Assembly: GCA_051876355.1 (NCBI GenBank)
Contig: JBJEHU010000046.1
Coordinates: 1-6,634, forward strand
From: Olsenella_L sp051876355
Lineage (GTDB): Bacteria; Actinomycetota; Coriobacteriia; Coriobacteriales; Atopobiaceae
DNA: 6,634 nucleotides
Direction: 5' to 3'
Shown here: piece after piece, positions 1 to 5,258 of the stretch
Layout of the letters: every line of letters starts with the position of its first letter
Position numbering within the stretch: position 1 is the stretch's first letter
Program-made: the position numbers and the translations under genes
Notes under the pieces: model-generated
Database searches by the model: none
The model's input: only the letters and a program-made list of their open reading frames with translations
Told to the model about the DNA's origin: nothing

Positions 1-234
1 TTCACCGAGGCCACGGAGAAGGAGCGTCTCCAGGAGATGCGCGAGCTCATCAATGGCCTCGATATCGATATCACGGTCGACTCCGGCACGGCAGCAAGTA
101 GCATCTATCTCAAGGCACATCTGCCCCACGACAAGAAGGAAGCCGTCGCTGCCCTCGACAATGTGATCGCGAACTTCACAGACCGCGAGGAAAAGGCGCT
201 CCACCAGCGCCGTGCCTCCATGCTCTCCGTGTAA
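1..234 (+). CDS. C-terminal 77 residues of an unrecognised protein (5' end outside window)
   Basis: The reading frame is open from the first base and ends at TAA 232-234. The ATG at 37 is internal: coding-like sequence (FTEATEKERLQE) continues in frame before it and no SD precedes it. The visible tail reads as a helix (about residues 1-20), a hydrophobic/polar stretch that looks like strand-turn-strand (DIDITVDSGTAASSIYLKAHLP), then a charged helix ending in QRRASMLSV. No catalytic motif, membrane segment or metal-binding cysteine is present. The shape could be the last alpha/beta unit of a larger enzyme, for example the tail of a radical SAM protein, but I cannot support any family. It converges on the DUF1697 gene and is followed by a GC-rich hairpin at 286-315. 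Confidence 0.75.
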   Translation, partial: FTEATEKERLQEMRELINGLDIDITVDSGTAASSIYLKAHLPHDKKEAVAALDNVIANFTDREEKALHQRRASMLSV

Positions 235-285
235 GGCGCAGATTCCCTCAAATCAGATCCCTCAATCCCCATCCTCTCCTTTGCA

Positions 286-315
286 AGCAGGGGCCCGCTT
301 CGGCGGGCCCCTGCT
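286..315. terminator. GC-rich hairpin between convergent genes, probable bidirectional terminator
   Basis: A perfect 13-bp stem (286-298 with 303-315, core GCAGGGGCCCGC) closes on a TTCG loop. It lies 51 bases after the stop of the upstream plus-strand gene and 37 bases past the stop of the minus-strand DUF1697 gene, so it could serve both. There is no clear T-tract on either side, so termination is inferred from position and stem stability. Confidence 0.65.
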
Positions 316-352
316 GCATGTGAAGGCACATTGTGCGGAGGAAGCAGGAAAG

Positions 353-904
353 CTACGAAGACGGCTTCTCTTCCATGAGGGTACAGAGGCGGTCGAACGT
401 GTTGCCATTCCTCATCGTCAGCTCCTTGTACCAGGGCTTGCCGAGAAGGCATCTGTGGAAGGACGAGCGGGAAAGCGACGGCTTGTCGATGATGCCCCAG
501 AAGACGACGCGCTTCCCGAAGGCGACCTTCTCGCCGATCTTGGGCAGCGCCTCGATATCGGAGAAGATGGCTGCGGCATCTGCTCCCTCGGTCAGGAAGA
601 GCGCATCCCGGCGTGCAAGAGGATCGTGCCACCAGGAGGGGAGAAGGGATGCTTCCTTTTGAAGGGTCTCTTCGCTCATAAGGACCGGCTCCACATCGAA
701 GGGATAGGCCTCATCGAGGGCGCGCTGGATGTCTGCCCTCAAGGCATCCTCATCCGTGTCCGAAGAGAGGAAAGCATTGCCGCTGTTGATGTAGGTGGAG
801 ACATGCTCGCAGCCAAGATCTTCGAGGAGGCCTCTCAGCTCTGCCATGGGCACGGGCCTCTTGCCTCCAACGTTGATGCCGCGCAGAAGCAGCAGGTATC
901 TCAT
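353..904 (-). CDS. DUF1697 family protein
   Basis: This 183-residue protein carries the DUF1697 signature at its N-terminus: residues 2-14 read RYLLLLRGINVGG, followed by a PMAELRGLLEDLG helix and YINSGNAF. These match the family consensus (LLRGINVGG...MAELR..L..LG...YINSGN), and the length is normal for the family. It is predicted soluble, with no signal peptide or membrane segment. The biochemical role of the family is not established. I place the start at ATG 902-904 because the conserved family sequence begins there and an SD (GGAAGGA) sits 6 bases upstream. The same frame stays open upstream to 1102, but that part resembles an ABC ATPase and is treated as a separate remnant. No promoter of its own was found, so it may be read from the marR side. 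Confidence 0.9.
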   Translation of the reverse strand: MRYLLLLRGINVGGKRPVPMAELRGLLEDLGCEHVSTYINSGNAFLSSDTDEDALRADIQRALDEAYPFDVEPVLMSEETLQKEASLLPSWWHDPLARRDALFLTEGADAAAIFSDIEALPKIGEKVAFGKRVVFWGIIDKPSLSRSSFHRCLLGKPWYKELTMRNGNTFDRLCTLMEEKPSS

Positions 905-964
905 AGCATGTCCTTCCGGCTCGAGCAGTGCGTTCCTGAAAAGCCTATCACGGACCAGGACAGA

Positions 965-1098
965 GGGCAGGCTCTTCACGAAGCCGGAAAGGCCGCAGGT
1001 ACGCTCCAGCTCTTCGTCTGTCACGCACCTGGTATCGAAGGCAATGTTCTTGCACAGCGTTCCCTTGAAGAACCAGGTGTCCTGGATCTGACCTCCTT
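965..1098 (-). pseudogene. Remnant of an ABC exporter ATPase domain (Q-loop region)
   Basis: The minus frame from 1090 to about 965 encodes QIQDTWFFKGTLCKNIAFD, then TRC, VTDEELERTC and GLSGFVKSLP. This follows the region just after the Q-loop in type IV ABC exporter ATPases (family pattern: V-L-Q-D-T-W-L-F-x-G-T-I-R-x-N-I-x-Y-G...T-D-E-E...F-I-x-x-L-P). No Walker A, signature LSGGQ, Walker B or transmembrane domain is present. A stop (TAA, minus strand 1105-1103) lies 4 codons upstream, and there is no start codon between it and the homology. A perfect SD (AAGGAGGT, minus strand 1098-1091) abuts the fragment, as if a deletion joined the former ribosome site to the middle of the ATPase. Homology fades after SLP, and the frame runs on into the DUF1697 gene. 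A MarR gene beside ABC exporter genes is a common arrangement, which supports loss of an exporter here. Confidence 0.7.
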
Positions 1099-1180
1099 CT
1101 TTTTAGAAATATAACGGAAGAAATAATGAATAGTAGAAAGTATCAGCCAAAGAGAACGGCGCCATGTAGTACCGCTTTTC

Positions 1181-1621
1181 TCAGGACTCTTCGAGCGAGG
1201 AGGCTATCTTCTCGGCAAGGCGAGCAAGCTCTGCCTGCTCCTCTGCAGAGAGTGCAGAAAGCAGATGAGCGGTATTGGCAACAGTCTCCTGGTAGTTTGC
1301 CTCGCCGTAGGCCTTGCCAGCATCTGTGATGGAGACAATCACGCCACGGCGGTCCTGCGGGTTGATATCGCGGACGATGTAGCCCTTCTTCTGGAGCGCC
1401 TTCAGCGTATTCGCGATGCGCGAGGCCGTGACATTCAGGGCTTCTGCCAGATCCGACGGGGCTGCTGCGCCTCCATGCGAGACAAGGTAGCCGAGAACAC
1501 CGATCTCTCCGTGGGAGACATTCGGTGCGGAGGAGAGGTTTCTCGTCTCGATGACGCCCATGGCACGCGTGAGGCGTGCAGCGGGGGCTGTATGTGATTC
1601 ATCCTGCCTGACCTCAGGCAT
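1181..1621 (-). CDS. MarR-family transcriptional regulator
   Basis: This is a 146-residue cytoplasmic repressor-type protein of normal MarR length. The winged helix-turn-helix lies at about residues 38-100: SHGEIGVLGYLVSHGG is the first helix pair, SDLAEALNVTASRIANTLKA holds the recognition helix, and DRRGVIVSIT forms the wing with the family DRR motif. Flanking helices (14-30 and 105-144) would make the dimer interface. The start at 1621 is supported by an SD-like GGGAGGAAG just upstream. The gene is divergent from the small-protein/permease unit and shares with it a 206-bp control region with a palindrome at 1640-1655. Downstream on the same strand lies the ABC-exporter remnant. MarR proteins usually control their own gene and an adjacent efflux or stress gene; the ligand cannot be told from sequence. 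Confidence 0.92.
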   Translation of the reverse strand: MPEVRQDESHTAPAARLTRAMGVIETRNLSSAPNVSHGEIGVLGYLVSHGGAAAPSDLAEALNVTASRIANTLKALQKKGYIVRDINPQDRRGVIVSITDAGKAYGEANYQETVANTAHLLSALSAEEQAELARLAEKIASSLEES

Positions 1622-1632
1622 AGCTTCCTCCC

Positions 1633-1660
1633 TTGAATAACTTTCACTAGAAAGTATTAT
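1633..1660 (+). promoter_or_regulatory. Candidate rightward promoter for the small-protein/permease unit
   Basis: TTGAAT (1633-1638) and TATTAT (1655-1660) are separated by 16 bases and match sigma-70-type -35 and -10 boxes at 4/6 and 5/6 positions. The palindromic operator 1640-1655 fills the spacer, a typical place for a repressor site. Transcription would start near 1667, giving a leader of about 125 nt before the first possible start codon at 1793. Confidence 0.4.
1640..1655. promoter_or_regulatory. Palindromic operator, probably bound by the adjacent MarR protein
   Basis: ACTTTC (1640-1645) and GAAAGT (1650-1655) form perfect 6-bp arms around ACTA. The site lies 18 bp upstream of the marR start codon. 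It sits in the spacer of the candidate rightward promoter and immediately downstream of the candidate leftward -10 box. A second, imperfect palindrome (AGGAA-A-TTCCT, 1669-1679) follows close by. Binding by this MarR protein is inferred from position. Confidence 0.55.
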
Positions 1661-1661
1661 G
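1656..1661 (-). promoter_or_regulatory. Candidate -10 box of the marR promoter
   Basis: On the minus strand this hexamer reads CATAAT, 5 of 6 to the consensus. The expected -35 position (about 1679-1684, GTCTGA) is a poor match. The palindrome 1640-1655 would cover the start of transcription, which fits autorepression. Confidence 0.35.
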
Positions 1662-1792
1662 CACTGAAAGGAAATTCCTCAGACGGAAGATAGCGTGCTC
1701 CATGCCTTCTGCATATGTGCACTTTGAACCTTGCAGAGATGTAAGGCACGCGCAAGGCGAATCGATGGCAGGGAAAGGAGGTGCCTGCCACC

Positions 1793-1831
1793 ATGGAAGA
1801 TGAAAAGATGCAGGAAAGGAGCACGAGATGA
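1793..1831 (+). CDS. Possible 12-codon leader peptide
   Basis: ATG 1793-1795 opens a 12-codon frame (MEDEKMQERSTR) that ends at TGA 1829-1831, overlapping the ATG at 1828 of the next gene (ATGA). An SD-like AAAGGAGGTG at 1774-1783 precedes it with about 10 bases of spacing. The strong ribosome site and the stop/start overlap argue that ribosomes use it, perhaps to couple translation into the 54-residue gene. The peptide has no run of a single amino acid, no stall motif and no recognised family, and the frame may be accidental. Confidence 0.3.
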   Translation: MEDEKMQERSTR

Positions 1832-1992
1832 TGAACAAGAGGGCCGAGAGGTTCTGGGATGGAAATGCACGGAGGCTCGCAGGAGACCTGAGTCTCCCCG
1901 AGAGGATGCTCTCCTCGATCGTGGACCGGCTGCTTGCTCTGGCAGAGCTTCTGCTCACGTGGGGTCTTCCGGCAGGTCAGGAGGCGGCATGA
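1828..1992 (+). CDS. Small unknown protein, 54 residues, coupled to the permease
   Basis: The sequence begins MMNKRAERFWDGNARRLAG, has a basic first third, then a helix with regularly spaced leucines (LSSIVDRLLALAELLLTWGL) that is amphipathic rather than clearly transmembrane, and ends GQEAA. I do not recognise the family. The start at 1828 is preceded by AAGGAG (1816-1821) with 6-base spacing; ATG 1831 is an alternative in the same frame. The stop TGA 1990-1992 overlaps the permease ATG 1989-1991, so the two are probably co-translated. In this position one would expect an ATP-binding subunit, but no Walker A or LSGGQ motif is present. It could be a small accessory subunit, or what is left of a larger gene. 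Confidence 0.6.
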   Translation: MMNKRAERFWDGNARRLAGDLSLPERMLSSIVDRLLALAELLLTWGLPAGQEAA

Positions 1993-3401
1993 GGGGGCTT
2001 TCGCTTGCGCTTGCAAAGGGCAATGTCCAAAAGAACGTCAGGAGCTATTCCGTCTATTTCGCGACGCTTGCCTTCTGCGCCTGCCTGCTCTATACGTATG
2101 CCTCCTGCACCGACACGATAGCCGCGATAGGTGATGGGACAGCAGCGGCGCAGGGACTTTCCACCATGAGGGATGCAGCGCAGCTCATAGCCCCGCTTGA
2201 CTTCTTCTCCGTGCTCGTCTTCTGCTTCCTTGCCTCCTATGCGGCACGCTTCATTGCCAGAAGGCGCAAGAAGGAGCTCACGCTCCTCGAGCTCTTCGGC
2301 ATGCGCAAGGGCCAGGTAGCACGGGTGCTCAGGCTTGAGTGCGGCATCGTCGGCCTTGCAGCGGCAGGTGCGGGCATCGCAGCGGGCATCGCGCTCTCGC
2401 CCCTGACGTCGGTGCTTGCGGCCTGGTCCTTCCGCCTGGCCTGGCGCCCCGCTCTTGTCATTTCCCTTCCGGGAGTGGCGCTCTGCCTCGGCGGCTTTCT
2501 CATGGTCGCGCTCGTCTCGTCTGTCGCCTCCGTGCGCGAGCTCAGACGCTCGAGCATCCAGGAGCTCCTTTCGGCAGAGCATGTATCGGATGCTGCCGTG
2601 AAGCCGGAACGCGGAAAGCTGGTCCGCGAACTCGCTATCGGCCTTGCCTGCGTGGCCTTGGACTACGGCATCTGCCTTTCGCTTGCGGGCTTTATCCTCT
2701 TCATGGTGCCGATGATCGCGCTTGTGGTATGCGGCTCCTGCCTTGTCGTCCATGCCGCTGCGGGGCTTCTCGGAGACCTCTTCCGCAGGGGCAGGGGCGC
2801 CTGGAAGGGAGTGCGCCTCTTCGTCGTCCGCGAGCTCGAGGCACATGTCTCGGCAAGCTCGAAGATGCTTGCTGTCTCCTCGGCGCTTCTCGCGGTCGGC
2901 GCCTGTGCCATCGCTATGGCCGCAGGCATCAGGGGACAGATGACAGAGGAGATCTTGGAAGACGTCGAAGCGACGGCCCTTCTGGGCTCCTTCATCTACA
3001 TCATCCTCTTCTTCGGGCTCACATTCCTGATTTCGGCTCTTGCGGTGCTTGCGCTCCATCAGATGGCAGAGGGGCTCGACGAGAAGCAGTCCTTCGCAAA
3101 GCTCGAAGAGCTTGGTGCCACGGAAGGGCAGCTCAGGGGAGCTCTGAGAGCCGAGACCGGAGCCTTCTTCCTTACGTCGTTCGCGATGGCAGTCGTGCAT
3201 GTGTCGGTCGGCTTCGTCGTGGCAGAGGCGCTGCTCGTGAACCTCTTTGCGCTGCCGGGAGGCTCTGTGAGCTACCCTGCGGTCCTGGCAGGAGTGTCTC
3301 TTGCCTTCCTGGCCTATCTGGCAATCTCTCTGCATGCTGTCACGCAGAATGTGCTCGGCGAGAGGGATGGGATTCATTCCCTGAGGCCGGCAGCAGCATA
3401 G
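1989..3401 (+). CDS. BceB/FtsX-type ABC transporter permease
   Basis: This 470-residue inner-membrane protein has about ten predicted membrane segments (near residues 19-38, 67-90, 114-140, 156-182, 217-238, 239-262, 290-313, 332-357, 390-418 and 428-452). The N-terminus LALAKGNVQKNVRSYSVYF matches BceB-like permeases. Two FtsX-like modules are visible: the first at about 67-190 with RRRKKELTLLELFGMRKGQV, the second at about 335-455 with KQSFAKLEELGATEGQL; these cytoplasmic segments contact the ATPase in this family. BceB-type proteins are usually near 640 residues with a large extracellular domain between TM7 and TM8. Here that loop is only about 18 residues, so the peptide-sensing domain is absent. 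I chose the start at 1989 because the family sequence begins there, AGGAGG (1979-1984) lies 4 bases upstream and it overlaps the previous stop as ATGA. No partner ATPase is visible, and the substrate is unknown. Confidence 0.85.
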   Translation: MRGLSLALAKGNVQKNVRSYSVYFATLAFCACLLYTYASCTDTIAAIGDGTAAAQGLSTMRDAAQLIAPLDFFSVLVFCFLASYAARFIARRRKKELTLLELFGMRKGQVARVLRLECGIVGLAAAGAGIAAGIALSPLTSVLAAWSFRLAWRPALVISLPGVALCLGGFLMVALVSSVASVRELRRSSIQELLSAEHVSDAAVKPERGKLVRELAIGLACVALDYGICLSLAGFILFMVPMIALVVCGSCLVVHAAAGLLGDLFRRGRGAWKGVRLFVVRELEAHVSASSKMLAVSSALLAVGACAIAMAAGIRGQMTEEILEDVEATALLGSFIYIILFFGLTFLISALAVLALHQMAEGLDEKQSFAKLEELGATEGQLRGALRAETGAFFLTSFAMAVVHVSVGFVVAEALLVNLFALPGGSVSYPAVLAGVSLAFLAYLAISLHAVTQNVLGERDGIHSLRPAAA

Positions 3402-3427
3402 TCAGAACCATATATAAGACACGTGCA

Positions 3428-3479
3428 GAACGCAGGCGAAAGAGCTGGCATCAGCGACTTTCGCCTGCGTTCGCCTTTT
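3428..3479 (+). terminator. Strong intrinsic terminator after the permease gene
   Basis: A perfect 15-bp stem (3428-3442 with 3458-3472, core GAACGCAGGCGAAAG) carries a small inner stem GCTG/CAGC and is followed by TTTT at 3476-3479. It lies 26 bases after the permease stop and insulates the downstream alaA-type control region. Confidence 0.85.
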
Positions 3480-3576
3480 GAGGAGGGGAGATAGCGTGCA
3501 ATGGTGCCGCTGGCAGGTACATACTGTGAATTGAACCGATTTCCTGAAAAGTTCAATGATTGACGCTTTCTTGCTG

Positions 3577-3585
3577 TGCTATGCT
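3577..3585 (+). promoter_or_regulatory. Candidate extended -10 promoter element for the HTH-aminotransferase gene
   Basis: TG-C-TATGCT (3577-3585) fits an extended -10 element. The nearest -35-like hexamer, TTGACG (3560-3565), is only 14 bases upstream, so it would have to work mainly as an extended -10 promoter. A second possible -10 is TAGAAT (3633-3638), inside the TTGAAC repeats. The sequence does not decide between them. Confidence 0.3.
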
Positions 3586-3612
3586 GCCACTTGCCTTGAA
3601 CAAGAGGCAGCA
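3582..3612. repeat. Near-perfect 31-bp inverted repeat in the control region
   Basis: TGCTGCC-A-CTTG (3582-3593) pairs with CAAG-A-GGCAGCA (3601-3612) around a 7-base centre, with one A/A mismatch in 12 pairs. The centre and right arm include one TTGAAC copy (3596-3601), and the left arm overlaps the candidate -10 box. If transcription starts near 3592 the left arm is not transcribed, which favours a DNA operator over an RNA hairpin. Confidence 0.55.
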
Positions 3613-3668
3613 ATGAAATTGAACTTTATGCATAGAATTGAACTTATAGAAGCCAGGAAGGAGCGCGC

Positions 3669-5198
3669 ATGGAGACCAGAACCGCACCAGAGCCTCAGGT
3701 CTTTGCCAAGCGCCTGGAAGATACGATGCATGAGCGTCACCTGAAGCAGGTGGACCTCATCCATATGGCAGAGGATGCGGGCGTTAAGCTCGGGAAGAGC
3801 AAGCTCAGCCAGTACGTGGGAGGAAAGACCTACCCGCGTCCCGAGATGCTCGATTTCCTTGCGAAAGCGCTCGATGTTCCGAGTGCATGGCTCGGAGGAG
3901 CTGAAGACTCTGCTCCTGCAGCACAGAAGGCACCTGAACCCAGCACAGACCAGAAGAGCACGACCAATCCGGAAGGACGTCCGATGCGCGAATTCACGAA
4001 GTCCCACAAGCTCGACAATGTCCTCTACGATGTGCGCGGCCCTGTCGTCGACGAGGCAAACCGCATGGAGGAGGAAGGCACCCATGTCCTGAAGCTCAAT
4101 ATCGGCAACCCTGCCCCCTTCGGCTTCCGTACGCCGGACGAGGTCGTCTATGATATGAGCCGCCAGCTCACGGAGTGCGAAGGCTATTCGGCCAGTCGCG
4201 GCCTCTTCAGCGCCCGCAAGGCCATCATGCAGTATGACCAGCTGAAAGGGCTGCCGAATGTCGAGATGAACGACATCTATACCGGCAACGGCGTCTCCGA
4301 GCTCATCAACCTCACGATGCAGGCACTGCTCGACGACGGGGACGAGATCCTGATTCCGAGCCCTGACTACCCGCTCTGGACGGCCTGCGCAACGCTTGCA
4401 GGAGGCCACGTCGTGCACTACCTCTGCGACGAGAAGGCCCATTGGTATCCTGACATCGAGGACATCAAGAAGAAGGTCACGCCCCGCACGAAGGCCATTG
4501 TCATCATCAACCCGAACAACCCGACGGGCGTGCTCTACCCGAAGGAGGTCCTGGAGGAGATCGTCGAGGTCGCCCGCGAGAACCAGCTCATGATCCTCTC
4601 CGACGAGATCTATGACCGTCTTGTCATGGACGGCAAGAAGCATGTCTCCATCGCAAGCCTCGCGCCGGACCTCTTCTGCATCACATACTCCGGCCTCTCG
4701 AAGTCCCACATGATTGCCGGCTACCGCATCGGATGGATGACGATGTCGGGCAACAAGGACTGTGCACGCGACTTCATGATGGGCATCAACATGCTCTCGA
4801 ACATGCGCCTGTGCTCCAATGTGCCGGCACAGTCCATCGTCCAGACGGCTCTGGGTGGACATCAGTCCGTGAACGACTACATCGTGCCGGGCGGCCGTGT
4901 ATATGAGCAGAGGAACTTCGTCTACGATGCCCTGAACAACATTGACGGCGTCGAGGCCGTGAAGCCGGATGCAGCCTTCTACATCTTCCCGAAGCTCGAT
5001 CCGAAGAAGTTCCATATCACGGACGACGAGAAGTTCGCTCTCGACCTGCTGCGCCAGAAGAAGGTGCTGATTGTCCACGGCAAGGGCTTCAACTGGGAGA
5101 CGCCGGGCTACTTCCGTATCGTCTACCTGCCGCGCATCGAGACCCTGCGCGACGCCATGAACAAGCTTGCGGACTTCCTGAGCTACTACCACCAGTAG
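3669..5198 (+). CDS. alaA: XRE helix-turn-helix domain fused to AlaA-like alanine aminotransferase
   Basis: The 509-residue protein has two parts. Residues about 12-77 form an XRE-type helix-turn-helix (QVDLIHMAEDAG, then recognition helix GKSKLSQYVGGKTYPRPEM and LAKALDVPSAWLGG). Residues 78-105 are an A/P/Q/S/T-rich linker. Residues 106-509 (404) align end to end with E. coli AlaA (about 405), a PLP class I/II aminotransferase that converts pyruvate plus glutamate to alanine plus 2-oxoglutarate. Visible active-site residues are the GNPAPFGF loop, NPNNPTG at 281-287, D312 and Y315 in SDEIYD, the PLP lysine K345 in SGLSKS, and R483 in FRIV for substrate carboxylate binding. The enzyme half therefore looks active. 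The start at 3669 is supported by AGGAAGGAG 5 bases upstream and by inclusion of the full HTH. The gene is monocistronic between two terminators. The HTH probably regulates transcription, perhaps its own. The symbol applies to the aminotransferase half only. Confidence 0.93.
   Translation: METRTAPEPQVFAKRLEDTMHERHLKQVDLIHMAEDAGVKLGKSKLSQYVGGKTYPRPEMLDFLAKALDVPSAWLGGAEDSAPAAQKAPEPSTDQKSTTNPEGRPMREFTKSHKLDNVLYDVRGPVVDEANRMEEEGTHVLKLNIGNPAPFGFRTPDEVVYDMSRQLTECEGYSASRGLFSARKAIMQYDQLKGLPNVEMNDIYTGNGVSELINLTMQALLDDGDEILIPSPDYPLWTACATLAGGHVVHYLCDEKAHWYPDIEDIKKKVTPRTKAIVIINPNNPTGVLYPKEVLEEIVEVARENQLMILSDEIYDRLVMDGKKHVSIASLAPDLFCITYSGLSKSHMIAGYRIGWMTMSGNKDCARDFMMGINMLSNMRLCSNVPAQSIVQTALGGHQSVNDYIVPGGRVYEQRNFVYDALNNIDGVEAVKPDAAFYIFPKLDPKKFHITDDEKFALDLLRQKKVLIVHGKGFNWETPGYFRIVYLPRIETLRDAMNKLADFLSYYHQ
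3971..3986 (+). promoter_or_regulatory. Internal ribosome site and ATG at the HTH/aminotransferase junction
   Basis: GGAAGGA (3971-3977), a 6-base spacer and ATG 3984-3986 lie in frame inside the fusion gene. This ATG (M106) matches the first residue of stand-alone AlaA: MREFTKSHKLDNV aligns without gaps with the E. coli N-terminus. Initiation here would give a free 404-residue aminotransferase without the DNA-binding domain. The same GGAAGGA plus 6-base layout precedes the DUF1697 start in this window. Confidence 0.45.
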
Positions 5199-5225
5199 GC
5201 CGTTCTCATTCAGATGCAGGCAGCG

Positions 5226-5258
5226 AGTGCCGCACTCCGAAAGGAGCGCGGCACTTTT
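5226..5258 (+). terminator. Intrinsic terminator after the HTH-aminotransferase gene
   Basis: An 8-bp stem (AGTGCCGC 5226-5233 with GCGGCACT 5248-5255) and a 4-bp inner stem (CTCC/GGAG) close on a GAAA tetraloop and run into TTTT (5255-5258). The hairpin begins 27 bases after the stop codon. Confidence 0.85.

Larger units (their letters stand above)
3530..3643 (+). promoter_or_regulatory. Cluster of five TTGAAC sites upstream of the HTH-aminotransferase gene
   Basis: TTGAAC occurs at 3531-3536, 3596-3601, 3619-3624 and 3638-3643, and its complement GTTCAA at 3551-3556. The first two form an inverted pair with 7-bp arms (ATTGAAC/GTTCAAT) 14 bases apart. The last two are direct repeats of a longer motif, AATTGAACTT, at 19-bp spacing. 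Five copies in 113 bp far exceed chance for a hexamer. The gene that follows encodes an XRE-type DNA-binding domain, so these are good candidates for its own operator; that link is inference. Confidence 0.55.

Noticed and set aside
905..1024. N-terminal extension of the DUF1697 protein to GTG 1024
   Set aside because: These 40 residues resemble an ABC ATPase, not DUF1697, and the family start coincides with ATG 904 and its SD.
212..1114. Plus-strand frame of 300 codons across the DUF1697 gene
   Set aside because: It overlaps the DUF1697 gene and the terminator hairpin, has no SD and no family resemblance, and is a shadow of the minus-strand gene.
1724..1729. A further TTGAAC copy upstream of the small-protein/permease unit
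   Set aside because: A single hexamer is expected by chance in a window this size, and it lacks the extended flanks of the cluster at 3530-3643.
1731..1988. N-terminal extension of the permease back to an ATG at 1731
   Set aside because: The extension is R/C/P-rich, overlaps the small gene in another frame, and the BceB-like sequence begins exactly at 1989 with its own SD.
1977..3377. Open minus-strand frame of 466 codons antisense to the permease
   Set aside because: It gives a very charged H/R/E/D-rich product typical of the reverse complement of a membrane-protein gene; the plus strand has clear FtsX/BceB motifs.
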